A stretch of DNA of 54,438 bases from Chara braunii (taxonomy: Eukaryota > Streptophyta > Charophyceae > Charales > Characeae). How positions within the stretch are numbered: the stretch's first letter is position 1; every line of letters starts with the position of its first letter. This document shows positions 1 to 11,812 of the stretch, in pieces. The translations under genes were made by a program, and so were the position numbers. The stretch spans positions 3,979,374-4,033,811 of the forward strand of contig BFEA01000058.1 in assembly GCA_003427395.1 (NCBI GenBank), given 5' to 3'. The notes under the pieces were generated by a model that did no database searches, had not been told where the DNA came from, and was given only the letters and a program-made list of their open reading frames with translations.

Positions 1-47
<47 letters not shown>

Positions 48-87
48 GATCGCGCAATTTTAATGTGAGGAGCCTTGGTATGAACAT

Positions 88-155
<68 letters not shown>

Positions 156-249
156 GATCGCGCAATTTTAATGTGAGGAGCCTTGGTATGAGCAGTGAGA
201 GAGAGGGAGAATGGCTCGCGCAATTTTTATGTTCGGAGCTTAGGTACGA

Positions 250-319
<70 letters not shown>

Positions 320-360
320 ATGGATCAACATTTATGGGAGGAGCCTAAGTATGGACAGTG
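1..360. repeat. Composite satellite: 46-bp core alternating with (GA)n
   Basis: Four related cores of about 45 bp begin near 44, 152, 209 and 318. Each starts with an AATGG(A/C)TC-like motif and contains GGAGC(C/T)T(T/A)(G/A). They are separated by GA runs of different length (1-43, 107-151, 251-317) and one GT run (88-108). The core is conserved while the dinucleotide tract between units varies, so the whole behaves as one composite tandem repeat that continues off the left edge. The Arg-Glu ORFs here are microsatellite translation, not genes. Confidence 0.85.
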
Positions 361-676
361 ATTGGAAATGCGGAATCGTTCTTATTAAGGAGGTGCGCGT
401 GTGGGGAAAAAAGAACAAGTGGACGGTCGATGACGATGGGCTTGGCCAATCGTCGACCCGAAGAAAATGTTGGGGGGAGGGGAAGAGGGGGGGGAGCAGG
501 GAGAAAGAACAGTACGGAAATGTATATGGGTCTCATTAGTTAACTTTATGGCTAAATTGGGATAATAGATGAAACCATGGTCCTCATTATCGATCCTCAC
601 CATCAATACCGTCGTAATCGTCGTCATCATCGTCATCATCATCATCGTTGTTGTTTTCTGCTTTATGCGAGTTGTG

Positions 677-713
<37 letters not shown>

Positions 714-1722
714 GTTGTTGTTTTCTGCTTTATGGGAGTTTTGATGAATCATTATGGCGGTCATGTTCATCATCACTGGTTTATTACCTATGGGACCGCC
801 ACCATCACCCCCATTACCCCCATCACCACCATGAACACCATCGTCACCCACATTACCACCTTCACCATCACCACCACCATCACCCCCATTTCCACTATCA
901 CCACGATGACCCCCATGACCCCCATGACCCCCATGACCCCCATGACCACCATCACCACCATCACCACCATCACCATCATCACCATCACCACCATCATATC
1001 ACCATCACCAGCATCGCCTCCAGCACCACCACCGCCACCATCATCATCATCATAATCATCGTCGTGATCGTTGTTTTTTTTTGCTTAATCTGATCGTTAT
1101 TTAATTATTTAGGTGATTATTATTGCCACCACCTTCATCCTCATCAAGTTACTGTCCATATCGTGATAGTTATTATCATGGCCATCATCATCACCACCGC
1201 CACTTATGGGGTTCAGAGAGCAGCTGCTCCCTATGTCCGGGCAGCAGAAGCAGCAGCAGCACCATTATGATTGTGTTGAACGAATGGTGGCTGATTATGT
1301 GCGGCATTGTCAACGGGCATATTAATTATCAATAACGAATTAATAATTAACCAATAATCAGCACTGATAATTATCGGTTGTACGTTGGACCTTAATTGTT
1401 GTCGTCGCCATGGTGTCTTGCCTCGCATGCGGCGACCAAGGTTCATCAAGCATGTGGCCATGGTTACTCAGTGCAGGCAGTGGTCGTTCTGCTTGTGTTA
1501 CCACGAGAAGATCTCACGTTATTTGCGTGGAGATGCTGGGCGCACGCTCCCATAGACTTCCCAGAGAATGTGGTGAGAGGAAGAGAGGGGGGGGAGAGGG
1601 TTTTTTTGAGAGAATGGTTGTTCGCGCGTGCTGCGATTGACATGCGGGAGCAGTTGGTGAAAGGAAGAGGGGGCTGTTGAGCTCATGGTTTCACACGCGC
1701 ACACACGCCCAGATGGACTTGC
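361..1722. repeat. (CAT)n/(CAC)n trinucleotide block and flanking simple DNA
   Basis: From about 625 to 1060 the plus strand is almost wholly CAT/CAC/ATC triplets. A motif ending in TTGTTGTTTTCTGCTTTATG occurs twice, 67 bp apart (646 and 713), and a 9-bp unit TGACCCCCA is repeated near 905-945. A 174-codon ORF (569-1093) is open only because the triplet expansion reads as His; it shows no domain or start context. 361-568 and 1100-1722 hold nothing I can identify apart from short AGC and CAT runs. Confidence 0.75.
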
Positions 1723-1888
1723 CAGAGCGCATGGTGGTGATTGTTGGGATGGGGGTGGGGGGGGGTGTTATGCCTGTGCGCTTTCTCCCACGTACTGGCC
1801 ACAGTACTTTTCTTGCACAGAGCGCATGGTGGTGATTGTGGGGATGGGGATGGGGTGGGGATGGGGGTGGGGTGGGGTGGGGTGGGGT
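1723..1888 (+). repeat. 95-bp direct duplication ending in G-rich tracts
   Basis: The phrase CAGAGCGCATGGTGGTGATT occurs at 1723 and 1818, each time followed by a G-run block (1749-1766 and 1838-1888). The second block is a long string of GGGG runs separated by T or AT, a textbook G-quadruplex-forming pattern. Confidence 0.75.
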
Positions 1889-2923
1889 GTTATCCCTGCA
1901 GTTGCTATTTACATCCTTCCGTCGTGAGTTGGAACACGGGGTCGCTTGGACCATCACGGGGTCACTTGAGCCATCAGATTGTCAGGATGTCCGTATGAAG
2001 AAGGTTTGCTATGTGTGTCGTCCGCTAGCTGAGCATCAATTTAATCAGTGAATCAGCTTATCAACCCAACCAGTGATTCAACGAGGGAGTCATCCACTAA
2101 TCAGTCGATGAATCAATCAACCGGCTAGTTAAAGATGGAAATCTGTGGCAGCCATAGCCGCGTGGGGTTATTTATGGCAGAATCTTCAGGGTCTTCGTCT
2201 GTGCAAAAATTGATCTAGTGATTGACACACATGATGCGTCGGCAAGCAACCACGTAGGCTGTGCATAGTCCTTCTCTGTTGAGCCCAGCTGCGTTTGGTG
2301 GAGTGTGGACAGAACGGAGGTTATCTAGGGGTATGCACCTCATTTATCTAGGGCTATGCACCTGACCGTGATGTGGTCATATTCACATAGGTTATCCAGG
2401 GGTATGCACCTGACCGTGAACTGAGGTTATCTAGGAGTATGCACCTGACCGTGAATGCGGTCATATTGAGTCGAAATCAACCTATGTGAACATATGTCCG
2501 ATGGGAGCATGCCCTAAACGTATATGAGCTAGACTCTCCACCGCTGCAGAGAAGGGGACCCACATCTTCATGAGCAGTGCATTGCGGACATGGATGGTGG
2601 GTGGTCATGTTGGTCCTGGGCAGAAAATTCCTCGTTGGGCCCACTCGAACTGAGTTGGGCGCAGGTCATCATCATGATCCTGGCCGTTGAAGAATATCTG
2701 CTTTTTTTAATGGCCATCGAAGATCGTCGAACGGTATTGGATGAACATCTTATTTTCCTAGTATAGCCAAGATCGTCCAGTAGTATTCGATAATGCTGGA
2801 AAAAGCAGAAATCCAAGATCATCCAATTCACACGGTACATGGTGATCACATCACCACAATCATAAGCCTTATGGAATAGAGTGGAGTCTAATATTGTTCC
2901 ATGAGGAGGGTGAGGACTCGGGG

Positions 2924-2925
<2 letters not shown>
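1889..2925. repeat. Unassigned stretch with a small irregular tandem repeat
   Basis: Between 2319 and 2465 a unit of about 30 bp, reading GGTTATCTAGGGGTATGCAC followed by a CTGACCGTGA tail, occurs four times (2319, 2342, 2390, 2425) with irregular spacing. The rest (1889-2318 and 2466-2925) shows no recognisable gene, domain or element. Two diverged GATCGTC-containing phrases near 2720 and 2773 may be an old duplication. Confidence 0.5.
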
Positions 2926-3009
<84 letters not shown>

Positions 3010-3041
3010 CTTCATTAGGCGAGTTGCAAGGGGATATGTGT

Positions 3042-3110
<69 letters not shown>
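2926..3110 (+). repeat. Two long (GA)n tracts, the second preceded by (CA)n
   Basis: Pure GA repeats at 2926-3008 and about 3051-3110 flank a 40-bp unique spacer. The second begins with a short CA run (3041-3050). Confidence 0.97.
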
Positions 3111-3113
<3 letters not shown>

Positions 3114-3386
3114 ACGACCAGGTCTGTTTAAGGCATCAACATCGTTGTGGTCGTAGTCTATCTAAGGGTGTATTCCCAGTAGGACTTTTCTGGGCGTGTT
3201 TGACGTGCTTTAACTGACATTCAGATATTCATTGGCGCTAACACGTTTGCCCTCTTCTGCTTTTAATCACTGGCACTCCCTTCCACCTTGAATGCTGTCC
3301 CTATTATGCAAGTCCCGCTTCTGCTCCCCTTGCCAGGTAATGCATCAATGTGGCTGTTGGTAACGAATCCACTTCTCTCTCACTGG

Positions 3387-3390
<4 letters not shown>

Positions 3391-3433
<43 letters not shown>

Positions 3434-3481
3434 TCTCTCTCTCTCTCTCTCTCTTTCGATCTCTCTCTCTCTCTCTCTCTG
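3391..3481 (+). repeat. (CT)n microsatellite
   Basis: A CT tract with two small interruptions near 3428 and 3457. It lies 280 bp from the GA tracts at 2926-3110 and is complementary to them, so the region could fold into a long GA/CT hairpin. Confidence 0.95.
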
Positions 3482-4324
3482 TGTGCCTTCCTGTCCCTCT
3501 CTTCCTCTCTTCGTGCTTGCTCTCTCTCTCTGCAGATCGTGATGCTGCCTAAAGTGCACGCCACTCCCAGCGACTAACTCTCTCTTGTTCAACTCTGCTG
3601 TCCCTCTACATGGCTGCTTAGTCAGAAAGTAAGAAGAGCATGAGAGAGCTTCAGTCCACTCCACATGGTGCCCTCTGTCCACGTGTCAGCCTTCACATCA
3701 ACTGCTTCGTTAGAAACTCTGTAGCAGAGGAGGAGAGAGCTTCGGTGAACTCTGCTCGGTGTTCAATGTCAAAAATTTGCATCCTGTGGAGGTTTTGGCT
3801 CTAGATAGTCCTTCCAGCTGGTCCCTACATTCGGCTCACGAGGCTCAATGTTTTTGCTTCTATTAGGATCCAACTACATGCATATTGCAAACCCAAATGC
3901 AAGAGCATGCAAGAACATTGCTGAACTCAAAAGAAGAAGTGAGAGAGAGAAAGAGTGTAATAGAATGAAGAGAATAGGAGAAGGAGAAACATTATACGAG
4001 TAGAAACCGATGTCCTTCCTCCGTCTCACTTCTCCCTTCCTCCTGTTATAAATAATCAATTAAATACAGCAACAAATGAATGAATGAACACAAATCATCT
4101 CCCAGTATTCCCCCCCTTACTGCCAGCAGCCAAAGACCTCTCCTTTCAGCCATACCCTCCCTCTTGTCCTCTTTGTTGGATCTCTAGCTATGGCGGTTCA
4201 TCTATGTCCATCACGGATATTCAAAGGACAACACAACTCCGCCATAGCCACACTCTTGGACGGCAGAGGGTGCGGCCTCTCCACAACCGGCCCGTTAAAA
4301 AAGTAGCAAAAAAAAATGTATACA
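3482..4324. other. Unassigned stretch
   Basis: I see no gene or structured repeat here. 3920-3970 is GA-rich. The segment ends at the edge of the LTR-like repeat that starts at 4325. Confidence 0.5.
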
Positions 4325-6239
4325 TGTGACGCCCAACCTCATGCCCAGCGCGACTTCCTGATCGGAGTGGGACGAGGGCCGGAAGTGCGAAAAGGGGTGT
4401 GACAAGGATTTTAGGATAGTGGGGGTGGAGTTCTAGGTCGGAACTGAAATCTCCTGTGGCAAGCCTTAGGGACAAGATAGCAAGTACGGGCGGCGTCCGA
4501 CTTTTATGCCTTGGGGGATGTCATCGCCATCCCCGCGAGTTTCGTCGCCGAGGCCGGGCTCAAATTTGGTGAATCGGCGGAACGCTATGCGTATCGCGAT
4601 GCCTAATTAATCGCAGGCGTCGCTCGTGACACGCCTTAGAGTCGGACGAAGCGGGCCTCAGGCGCAGGCTGTGTGCTCGTTGCTCGGCCTCGGTCCGGGT
4701 TCGTCGAACGAACCCCGCGGCTCGGTACTCGCTGTCCTTCTGGCACTCGGAGCACGGGGATCGAGGCCAGTATGGGGCGAGCGCGTGCCACGGAGCCGCC
4801 GTCAGGTAGTGAAAAGGCAACACGAGGCGGTAGGGAGCGAAGTCTGTCTCAATGATGACAATACCGGGTTCGACGATGACGTGGCTTGCGTGTGAGCTGG
4901 GGAATTGGGAGGGAAAAGGGATCCCGCTTAAACTACTAGCACCTCGCCCAGTGTTGGGAACCTGAAAATTCGGAAGCTGGGCCCAACGACGACTGCCATT
5001 GATAAATATGATCGGTGGCGGTCGTTTTATTTCGGCCATCTGAAAAGGTGGGAGGCCTACCTGAGGCCCGCTATTTTCCCACGCGGCGAAGGTACTAGTG
5101 GTTTAAGGCCCGTTCAATGTCCCACTCATAGACACGTTTGTTTCCAGTCCGAAAGGGGAATTTTGGAGGGTTGGGGTGGGGTTGTGCAAGAAGATAGGTG
5201 TTTTTCCACTCCCAGTATTCTCGAAACCATCGATGTCTCAGGCTTTCGCTGTGACGTGGAAGGGAGTCCCATCATCCATGCTATCAGAAATTTGCGAGTT
5301 TAGACATGGACTCGAGCGCGGGTCTTGTAGACATGCGTGTAGGCGGTGCCCGTTTTGGTCAAGCCTACACTCTGCGCACGAGATCACGTTCGCGATCAGT
5401 TGGATCGGATCGACTGGCTATCCCTTGGTCGTGAGATCGTCCGATTAGTCGTCATGCCAGCCCAACACGTGGCATTTACGCTCTCGAGTGTGCGTGTCAA
5501 GAAACAGACATTAGGGAGGCAATCAGCGGGTAATCACACATTTGAATCAGCCATCCACTTATCAGCCAAAGCATACATCAGCCAGAACCGCCGAGTGTTC
5601 GTTAGACTTTCCTTTCTGCCCAAAAAGGAACGGGAAACCGACATGCATACGTGTGATCCGGCAGAGACAGTGTCAACAATCGGGGGATTGGTCCACCCGG
5701 TAACTTAGTTTCACAGACACATTTTCCCAATACTCGGGCATCAATCAAACTCGAGGGCCGTGCGAATTTCCAGAAAAGCATAAACGAGAGATCGACAAAG
5801 GTTTACGCATCAAGCCATGTCACCGAGGAAGACTACATCATCATAACCCAAGCTCACCGAGGTCACGCGCAAACAATCGTCGAACCCAATCTCACCACAC
5901 TGCAGTGAAATAGGAGTGAGGAGGAAAATCAAACCGATTACTAAGAAAAACACGAACCAGGGATAGTCATGAGTAAAAGAGGGCCGACGCCACTTGTCAA
6001 AACTCCATAGACGAGAAAACGAAGGACACCATCCCACACACAAGATCCGGAGGTTGACAATTTCGTAATATGCAGGAGGAGCGCATCCAACCCGAGCGCA
6101 GAATGGGGACTAGAAAGTGACGAAATTTGAATTAAGCTAGTCATCCAAAGATTGCGTGAGGAGGGGTGAGGGAAGCGTGCGAGTTCGTTCTACACACACC
6201 ATGAGCAGAAAAACCGAGAGAAGGTTAACAACAGTCGTA

Positions 6240-6650
6240 TTTTTCATCACCACTTCAGGACACCCTTCGCCACTTCAGGATGCAGCCTGCCTAAACAGGT
6301 GGTTTTCAGGGTCTTCGGACCTTTCACCACTTCAGGACCATTCAGGTCTGAAAATCTTGATTGGTCCTGAAGTGGTGAAAGTTCCGAAGACCATGAAAAC
6401 CACCTGTTTAGGCAGGCTGCATCCTCAAGTGGTGAAGGGTGGTTTTCATGGTCTTCGGACCTTTCACCACTTCAGGACTATTCAGGATTTTCAGACTGCC
6501 TAAAACTCTCACTTGACCACTTTGTGACACTCTTCACCACTTCAGGATGCAGTCTGCCTAAACAGGTGGTTTTCAGTGTCTTCGGACCTTTCACCACTTC
6601 AGGACCATTCAGGATTTCCAGACTGCCCATAACTCTCACTTCATAATTTT
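6240..6650. repeat. Inverted and direct repeat cluster with a 79-bp-arm hairpin
   Basis: The arm at 6262-6340 is the reverse complement of 6362-6440 with about four mismatches; the loop is about 20 nt. A third partial copy (6440-6490) and a fourth (6535-6625) follow in the first arm's orientation. All share TTTCACCACTTCAGGAC and CCTAAACAGGTGGTTTTC. The cluster is absent from the matching part of the repeat at 9480-12030, so it is an insertion or local amplification. Transcribed, it would give a long, nearly perfect hairpin RNA of the kind Dicer-like enzymes process. Confidence 0.85.
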
Positions 6651-7073
6651 CATTCCTGAATTTTCAGCTACCCGATAACCGCTAGTGGAAAATGCGAGAC
6701 AATTCGTAAGGAGATCCGAAACGGCCGCAACAAGATCGGCCAAGGTTGAAATCAAAATTTATATAGAGGGTTAGAGAAAGACATTGTCCCACACACACAT
6801 CTCTCTCTCTTTCCTGCTACATCACCTCCGATGCGGGCAGTGCGTCGCCTCGCACGAACACCGAGTCGTCACCCCGCTTAGTCCGAGCACGCAAGCCAAG
6901 TTCGCCCGTGCGTCACAGTACGTCGTGGCCCGCACGTCAACCTCGCCTGCTTGGCACCAGCTCGTCGGGTCGCCCGACTCACTTATGCTCATCTTCCCAC
7001 TTACTCGGTAGCCGATCCTCACTGACCGCGCTAACTTCCAAATTCTTAGAGAGAAAACTAATTGTGCTTGTGA

Positions 7074-7090
7074 AATTTATAGTGTGCATG
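7074..7090 (-). promoter_or_regulatory. TATA-like motif in the left LTR
   Basis: The minus strand reads CACTATAAATTTC. It aligns with ACTATAAAATC at 11478-11496 in the other repeat, so it is a candidate LTR promoter kept in both copies. No downstream initiation signal can be judged. Confidence 0.35.
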
Positions 7091-7452
7091 CTTGCGCGAG
7101 GAACCCGGGATTATGCCCAAGTGAGGGGATGGGGAAGAGAAGGAAGTGCCTACGCCTGCATGGCCAAGCCGCGGCATGGGGGACGCAGCCACACTCCACG
7201 CATCGATCCGGTCATGCAATCGCTTAGGCCAATTAGAGTGGAGGACGAGGTATGCACGCCAGGGGGGGAGAAGGCGGGAAAACACGAGAGAATCAAGGAG
7301 TACAGTTACAATCGTGCCCGACAAAAAATACAGTTACACGGAGGATTAAGGGGGCGATAAAGTCAGAGCCCAGTCCCCACTGCGGTGAGAGGTGCGCGAG
7401 CAAGGAGCGCGGCGCAACAAGATTTCAGAGCACCTAAATTCCTAGGCTAAAT

Positions 7453-7570
7453 CCTATGGCAACCGTTATTTATCGCTCTCGATCCGGTCCCGCACGCTAA
7501 TGACGCCAAAATTCCCATCTCTCACAGTAGAACAAGAAAGAAACTATGGCAACCGTTATTTATCGCGCTC
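7453..7570 (+). repeat. 91-bp direct duplication
   Basis: The phrase CTATGGCAACCGTTATTTAT occurs at 7453 and 7544, followed each time by CGC(T/G)CTCG. It lies near the outer edge of the left LTR-like repeat. Confidence 0.7.
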
Positions 7571-7969
7571 GCTAAGGCGCGGTCACTCAATCATCGTCGC
7601 AGGACTTTCCCGGCCCTGGTCTCGAAAGCCAAAAAGAAAGAAGCGAGGGTATTCATGCAACTTGTCCAGCCAACTCCTATCTATGCATTCCACCCGACCA
7701 ACCAGTCCCCAACCCCCGAAGCCGCTTCGCGTAGAAAGCCGTGCGATTACAGAAAATAGTTCGTCACATACATTGCAGAAGACTCTACAAGCCTAGCATC
7801 CATGCCAACCGTAACGTCCGTGGGCATCTGAAGGTCACGCAGGCACTTACCTGAGTCAGCTGATTCACCCTTGAGGGTAGGTAACTCTCTCTCCCTCTCT
7901 CGCCAACCTGCACTATCCCCCTCCCCCACTGAGTAGGACTGTTCTGACCCTAAAAGTGCACCAAGCCTA

Positions 7970-8870
7970 GCTGGTCTCTTTGCAGGTCAACTGCACTGCT
8001 CATGACGATGATACACGTCAATGAGTAACCGTGTCGTCCAGAACCGGCCGCAAACCAAGGAAGTGGAGACGTACACATTGATTTCTTGGCACCATTGAGT
8101 CAGTGCAGTGCTGAGTTTGGGTTGGGTGCTTCTTTGCTGGAAAGTTTGATGATATGAATGCTTTGAAGTGGCCGCCAAGGAGGTAATGCCTCCAATGCTC
8201 CAAAGCTTTCCGAAGTACGAAGAGTTCATGTTCGTAAGTGGAGCTGGCAACCTTTTGGGAGTTCAGCTTTCAAGTTATTTACTCGATTGGGCACAATCCA
8301 GTCTGAACATCTTGCTGTAACACAACACCAGTGCCAAACTGGTTTGCATCGGTGGCCACAACAAAAGGTAGACTGGGATCAGCGATGCGAAGGATGAGAA
8401 AATGTACCCATGCAGTCTTCAACTTTTGAAATGCAGTCTCACATGCTTCGTTCCATGAAAAAAACACATTCTTGCTTGCCATTCTAGTCAATGGTTTGTT
8501 GGGCTATGGCTGAGAAGGTTCAAACAAACTGTGATAGTACGATGCTAATCCCATGAATGACCGCAGATCACATACATTCGCAGGTTTTACGGTATGAGGT
8601 GATGGCCTCTTACCTTTCTCGGGCTTAAAGCACCAGTGCATGCCAGCGATCGGCCGCGGGCTCCTTTCGGAGGCTGCCCGCCACCGATTGATTTTGTATA
8701 CAGCGCTCAGCCTCCTAAATTTTCGGAGAGGCTCAGAGCAGGTTCTTCAGTTGCCTGAGTCCACGTACTGGTGGTTTAAGGCCAGCAGCAGAGATATGTG
8801 CCCAAGATAGACAACGTTGTCCTTCCCAAACTCAGATTTCTCTACGTTCAAGTGTAGCTGCTAGATCTCG
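7970..8870 (-). pseudogene. Ty3/gypsy reverse transcriptase-RNase H fragment, disrupted
   Basis: Read on the minus strand, phrases occur in the canonical order. At 8790-8855, SEFGKDNVVYLGHIS matches the RT thumb/connection motif. At 8520-8570, LRSFMGLASYYH follows. At 8410-8470 comes an F-x-W...C-x-x-AFQKLKTAW motif. At 8310-8370, FVVATDANQFGTGVVLQQD is the first RNase H strand with its catalytic Asp. At 8150-8250, ALEHWRHYLLGGHFKAF is the later RNase H segment. Stops and frameshifts separate the blocks, and about 130 bp of unrelated sequence interrupts it at 8640-8770. The palm (YxDD) region, protease and integrase are not visible. It is dead and gives the polarity of the surrounding LTR-like pair. 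Confidence 0.85.
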
Positions 8871-9479
8871 CGGCATGTTTTTGATGTATGCTTCTGGAGG
8901 GGGCAACAGGTTGTACTCCTGCCTGACTTGGGGAAGTGGACTGCCCACATGTCTCCCCAAGGCCCCCTGCAGCGCCATGATTCTTTTCCGCACTCATGTT
9001 AGCTGTCTCTTCCTTTCCATTCTCACTTCTTCCTAACCTGGTCTCAAAAAGTAAGCAGTCAACAATAATGTCTCCATTTTCAACAAAAAAAAAGAAAACA
9101 TGTGAAGAAGTGGGGAGGCGGAATACCCCTCGTGGGAGCAGCAATTAATTAGGACTGAGAGAACTCAGACAATCATCGAGTTGTCCAATGACAAATAAAC
9201 CAAAACCAAGTTCTAATTACCTGCTCGCTGATCCATAATGGAAAGGTTCTAATTCTACCTTTGGATACCATAAGGGAACAGCAGATTGAAGTAGTGAATC
9301 AAGTAGGTGCATGACTTCAGAAAGCGAGGCCAGATGGTTCATGCCACTTTACAACGACAATCTTGGACTCCTGAAGCCACCTGACAGGTGCACCCTGGCT
9401 AGCCGTCACTCGGCCGTCTGTCGAGTATCATTGGGTGGAGGGAAGGGCTATATCTCTCACGGGATCACTTCCCCATACT
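8871..9479. other. Interior of the LTR-like element, unassigned
   Basis: In minus polarity this is where leader and gag would lie. A 98-codon minus-strand ORF (8848-9144) has no zinc knuckle or other domain I recognise. The stretch next to the LTR end at 9480 does not resemble a methionine-type primer-binding site. Confidence 0.35.
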
Positions 9480-10445
9480 TGTGACGTTTCAACCTCAGGC
9501 CATGTGCTGTCTTCCGGTTGGAGTGATAAAAAAATGCACAACAGGCCGTGAAAGAACAGCAAAATGGGGTGTGCCAAGGATTTTTGGAAAATTGAGTGTG
9601 GGAACACGGACGGGACTGAAATCCCCCGTGTGGTTCCAGTTTTAGTGAGAAATGGCCGTTGCTGCACGCTGGAAGGAAATAGCGCGCACAACTCTCAAAC
9701 ATTCGTTTAATCAGAAAAGTACCTCTGAACTTCCATGCGGGCTACTCGATGTGTTTTCGAGTGAAAAGGCGGGGGTATCCAAGTGAGATCTCGTTTTCGA
9801 ATTAAGACCCGGCGCCTCTCATTACAAAGCTCAGAATCTGACGTGGACGGCCTCAGCCCGGTCGCTCTTTCCTTGTGTTTGTCCTCACCACGTGTGGTAG
9901 TGGAACCCCTTTTCCCGATAACGCTTGGTGCGGCGACAATCGCTACATAAGAGTATTGGGCCAATGAGGTTCTACCGCTGTCCACGGGAGGGCAGTCAAT
10001 TCGTTAAAAGACAATAATGAGTAAGGCGGGAAGTGAGTATCAATAATGACAAAACCAGCGCCTACAAACCCGAAGCACCTTGTTTCGGAAGGAAAGTAAT
10101 ACTGCCCTCCGACCTGTGCGATGGCTTCTCGTACGTTCCACTCACATACACGTGTCCTTTCCTCGTTACATGGGAACGGGCACTGTGGGGATATGGGAAG
10201 TCGGCTCCCAGTTGGAACAGGATAGTAGGTCCACATGGCATAAGCAGGCTGATTGCACTTGTTTATTCAATCCGTCATTCAATCGAAAGCATATCAAAGG
10301 AATAAACAGATACAACACCAGGTTCTCAGCCTCTTCCGTTCATACTACGGGCTGACTAGAGGCTTGAGTCCATGCAACTCGATCCAATCAAGAAGGCCAC
10401 CATCATTCATTGAAGGGAGGGAAGTAAGAACAAACCATGTCCAGG

Positions 10446-10555
10446 AATCGGATACATCGAAACATCCGTCGGCCATATATGGGCATGCTCCTCTCCCAAC
10501 AATCGGATACATCGAAACAGCCGTTGGCCATATATGGGCATGCTCCTCTCCCAAC
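10446..10555 (+). repeat. 55-bp tandem duplication
   Basis: Two nearly identical units begin at 10446 and 10501 with AATCGGATACATCGAAACA and end with GGGCATGCTCCTCTCCCAAC. Few differences imply a recent duplication inside the older repeat. Confidence 0.9.
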
Positions 10556-11477
10556 TGAGTTTTGCGTTCTGCTGAGTCTACCCGGTACAACTCCGATCGT
10601 CAAAAGTAAGTGGAGGAAGAAGCTTGACCTCTGTCCTAAACATACATCATTCATTCGTATGAGTAAGAAAATACAGCTAAACATGCATGAAAATAATCAT
10701 ACCAAGATCCAAATCAAAGAAACAGCTCAATCACTGCATTATGAGTATTAAAGATGATTAAAGGCCAAAGATCACTTATACATTCTAGGTGCGCATCATT
10801 CGTCATTTGCAATGGACCAAGGGGAGGTTTGGGACTAGATCTCTCGAGCTCGCTGGTCTCTCAAATTCAATGATGCTCGCCCTCGCGAGATTAGATTGAA
10901 TTCAACGAAATGAGTGAGACAGGACCTCAGGAGTTGGTAGGGATGAGGGAGGCGTCAAAACATTCAGACATCCATGAAGGAAAACCCTGAGAGGAAGAGA
11001 TGAAAAGCAAAGTCGAAAGATGTTGCGGGAGCTGTAGCTTGACCGAAGAAGGGGACTAAGGTAAGAGAAGGAGTTACAAGCATACAAGTAGATACGAGGA
11101 AAACCCGACATTCCACCATGGACTTAGCTTCCAAAATAAGAGGAGGAACCGAAAATCTAGGCGCGCAAGCCTTCTGCTATCTGATCATGGCTCCGGGCCG
11201 TGCAACCACTCGTACACACATACAGCTTCCTTACCCCGGCACTGGCGATCCCGAGCGCCACATACCAACCTCCACACCACAGCGGTTGTCACCCCGCTAA
11301 CTCCGCTTCTATACCAACTTGCCCAGATCCCGCAGTTCATCGCAGCCACATGGCGCATAGCCTTGCAAAACTAGAGTCGCGTCGTCAGGACTTTTCGACT
11401 CGCCGTTCATCACATCATCTAGCCACTGCTTCCCTAAAGCTGGTAGATGGGTTGAGAGAGAGATTTTTGGATGCGCT

Positions 11478-11496
11478 TGCAGATTTTATAGTTGCG
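11478..11496 (-). promoter_or_regulatory. TATA-like motif in the right LTR
   Basis: The minus strand reads GCAACTATAAAATCTG, in the position homologous to the motif at 7074-7090. Candidate LTR promoter. Confidence 0.35.
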
Positions 11497-11669
11497 AAGA
11501 GGGAAGTAGAAGATGGGAGAGAACGGGGTGGGGGTAGGAGAGAGCGAAGAGAGAATAAGCGTTAATCGCCCGGGGAGGCCATATCGATCCGCGCGAGTTC
11601 TTTCGCAGCCAATCAAATTACAGTGTGAGGGGATTAATCTTCCTTGCACGATGCCGTCTGATGACTCGA

Positions 11670-11812
11670 ACGCTTTCAGTGGGAGATCGGTAGGGAGTTC
11701 CTGTACGCTTTCAGGGGGAGATCGGTAGGGAGTTCCTGTATGCTTTCAGGGGGAGATCGGTAAGGAGTTCCTGTACGCTTTCAGGGGGAGATCGGTAGGG
11801 AGTTCCTGTATG
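11670..11812 (+). repeat. 35-bp minisatellite, four copies
   Basis: Units start at 11670, 11706, 11741 and 11776. Each contains GCTTTCAG(G/T)GGGAGATCGG followed by TA(G/A)GGAGTTCCTGTA. They are nearly identical. The array lies in what would be U3 of the minus-strand LTR. Confidence 0.92.

Larger units (their letters stand above)
4325..7440 (-). repeat. Left LTR-like repeat (3' LTR in minus polarity)
   Basis: Begins on the plus strand with TGTGACGCCCAACCTCA, matching TGTGACGTTTCAACCTCA at 9480. The match to the right repeat continues in order: 4370-4460 with 9540-9630; 4560-4900 with 9740-10060, including conserved minus-strand reading phrases such as VIIETDFAPY against VIIDTHFPPY; 5100-5200 with 10130-10210; 5540-5590 with 10260-10310; 6840-7130 with 11200-11510. 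It is longer than its partner mainly because of the hairpin-bearing insertion at about 6240-6650. The right edge is uncertain. The reading-frame similarity is probably inherited non-coding LTR sequence, not a gene. Confidence 0.5.

Noticed and set aside
65-361. Arg-Glu repeat ORFs over GA tracts (also at 2894, 3304, 21345, 38437)
   Set aside because: They translate GA or CT microsatellites in any frame and carry no other sequence.
569-1093. His-rich ORF as a metal-binding protein
   Set aside because: The His codons come from a CAT/CAC expansion; all frames of the block are open and there is no conserved flank.
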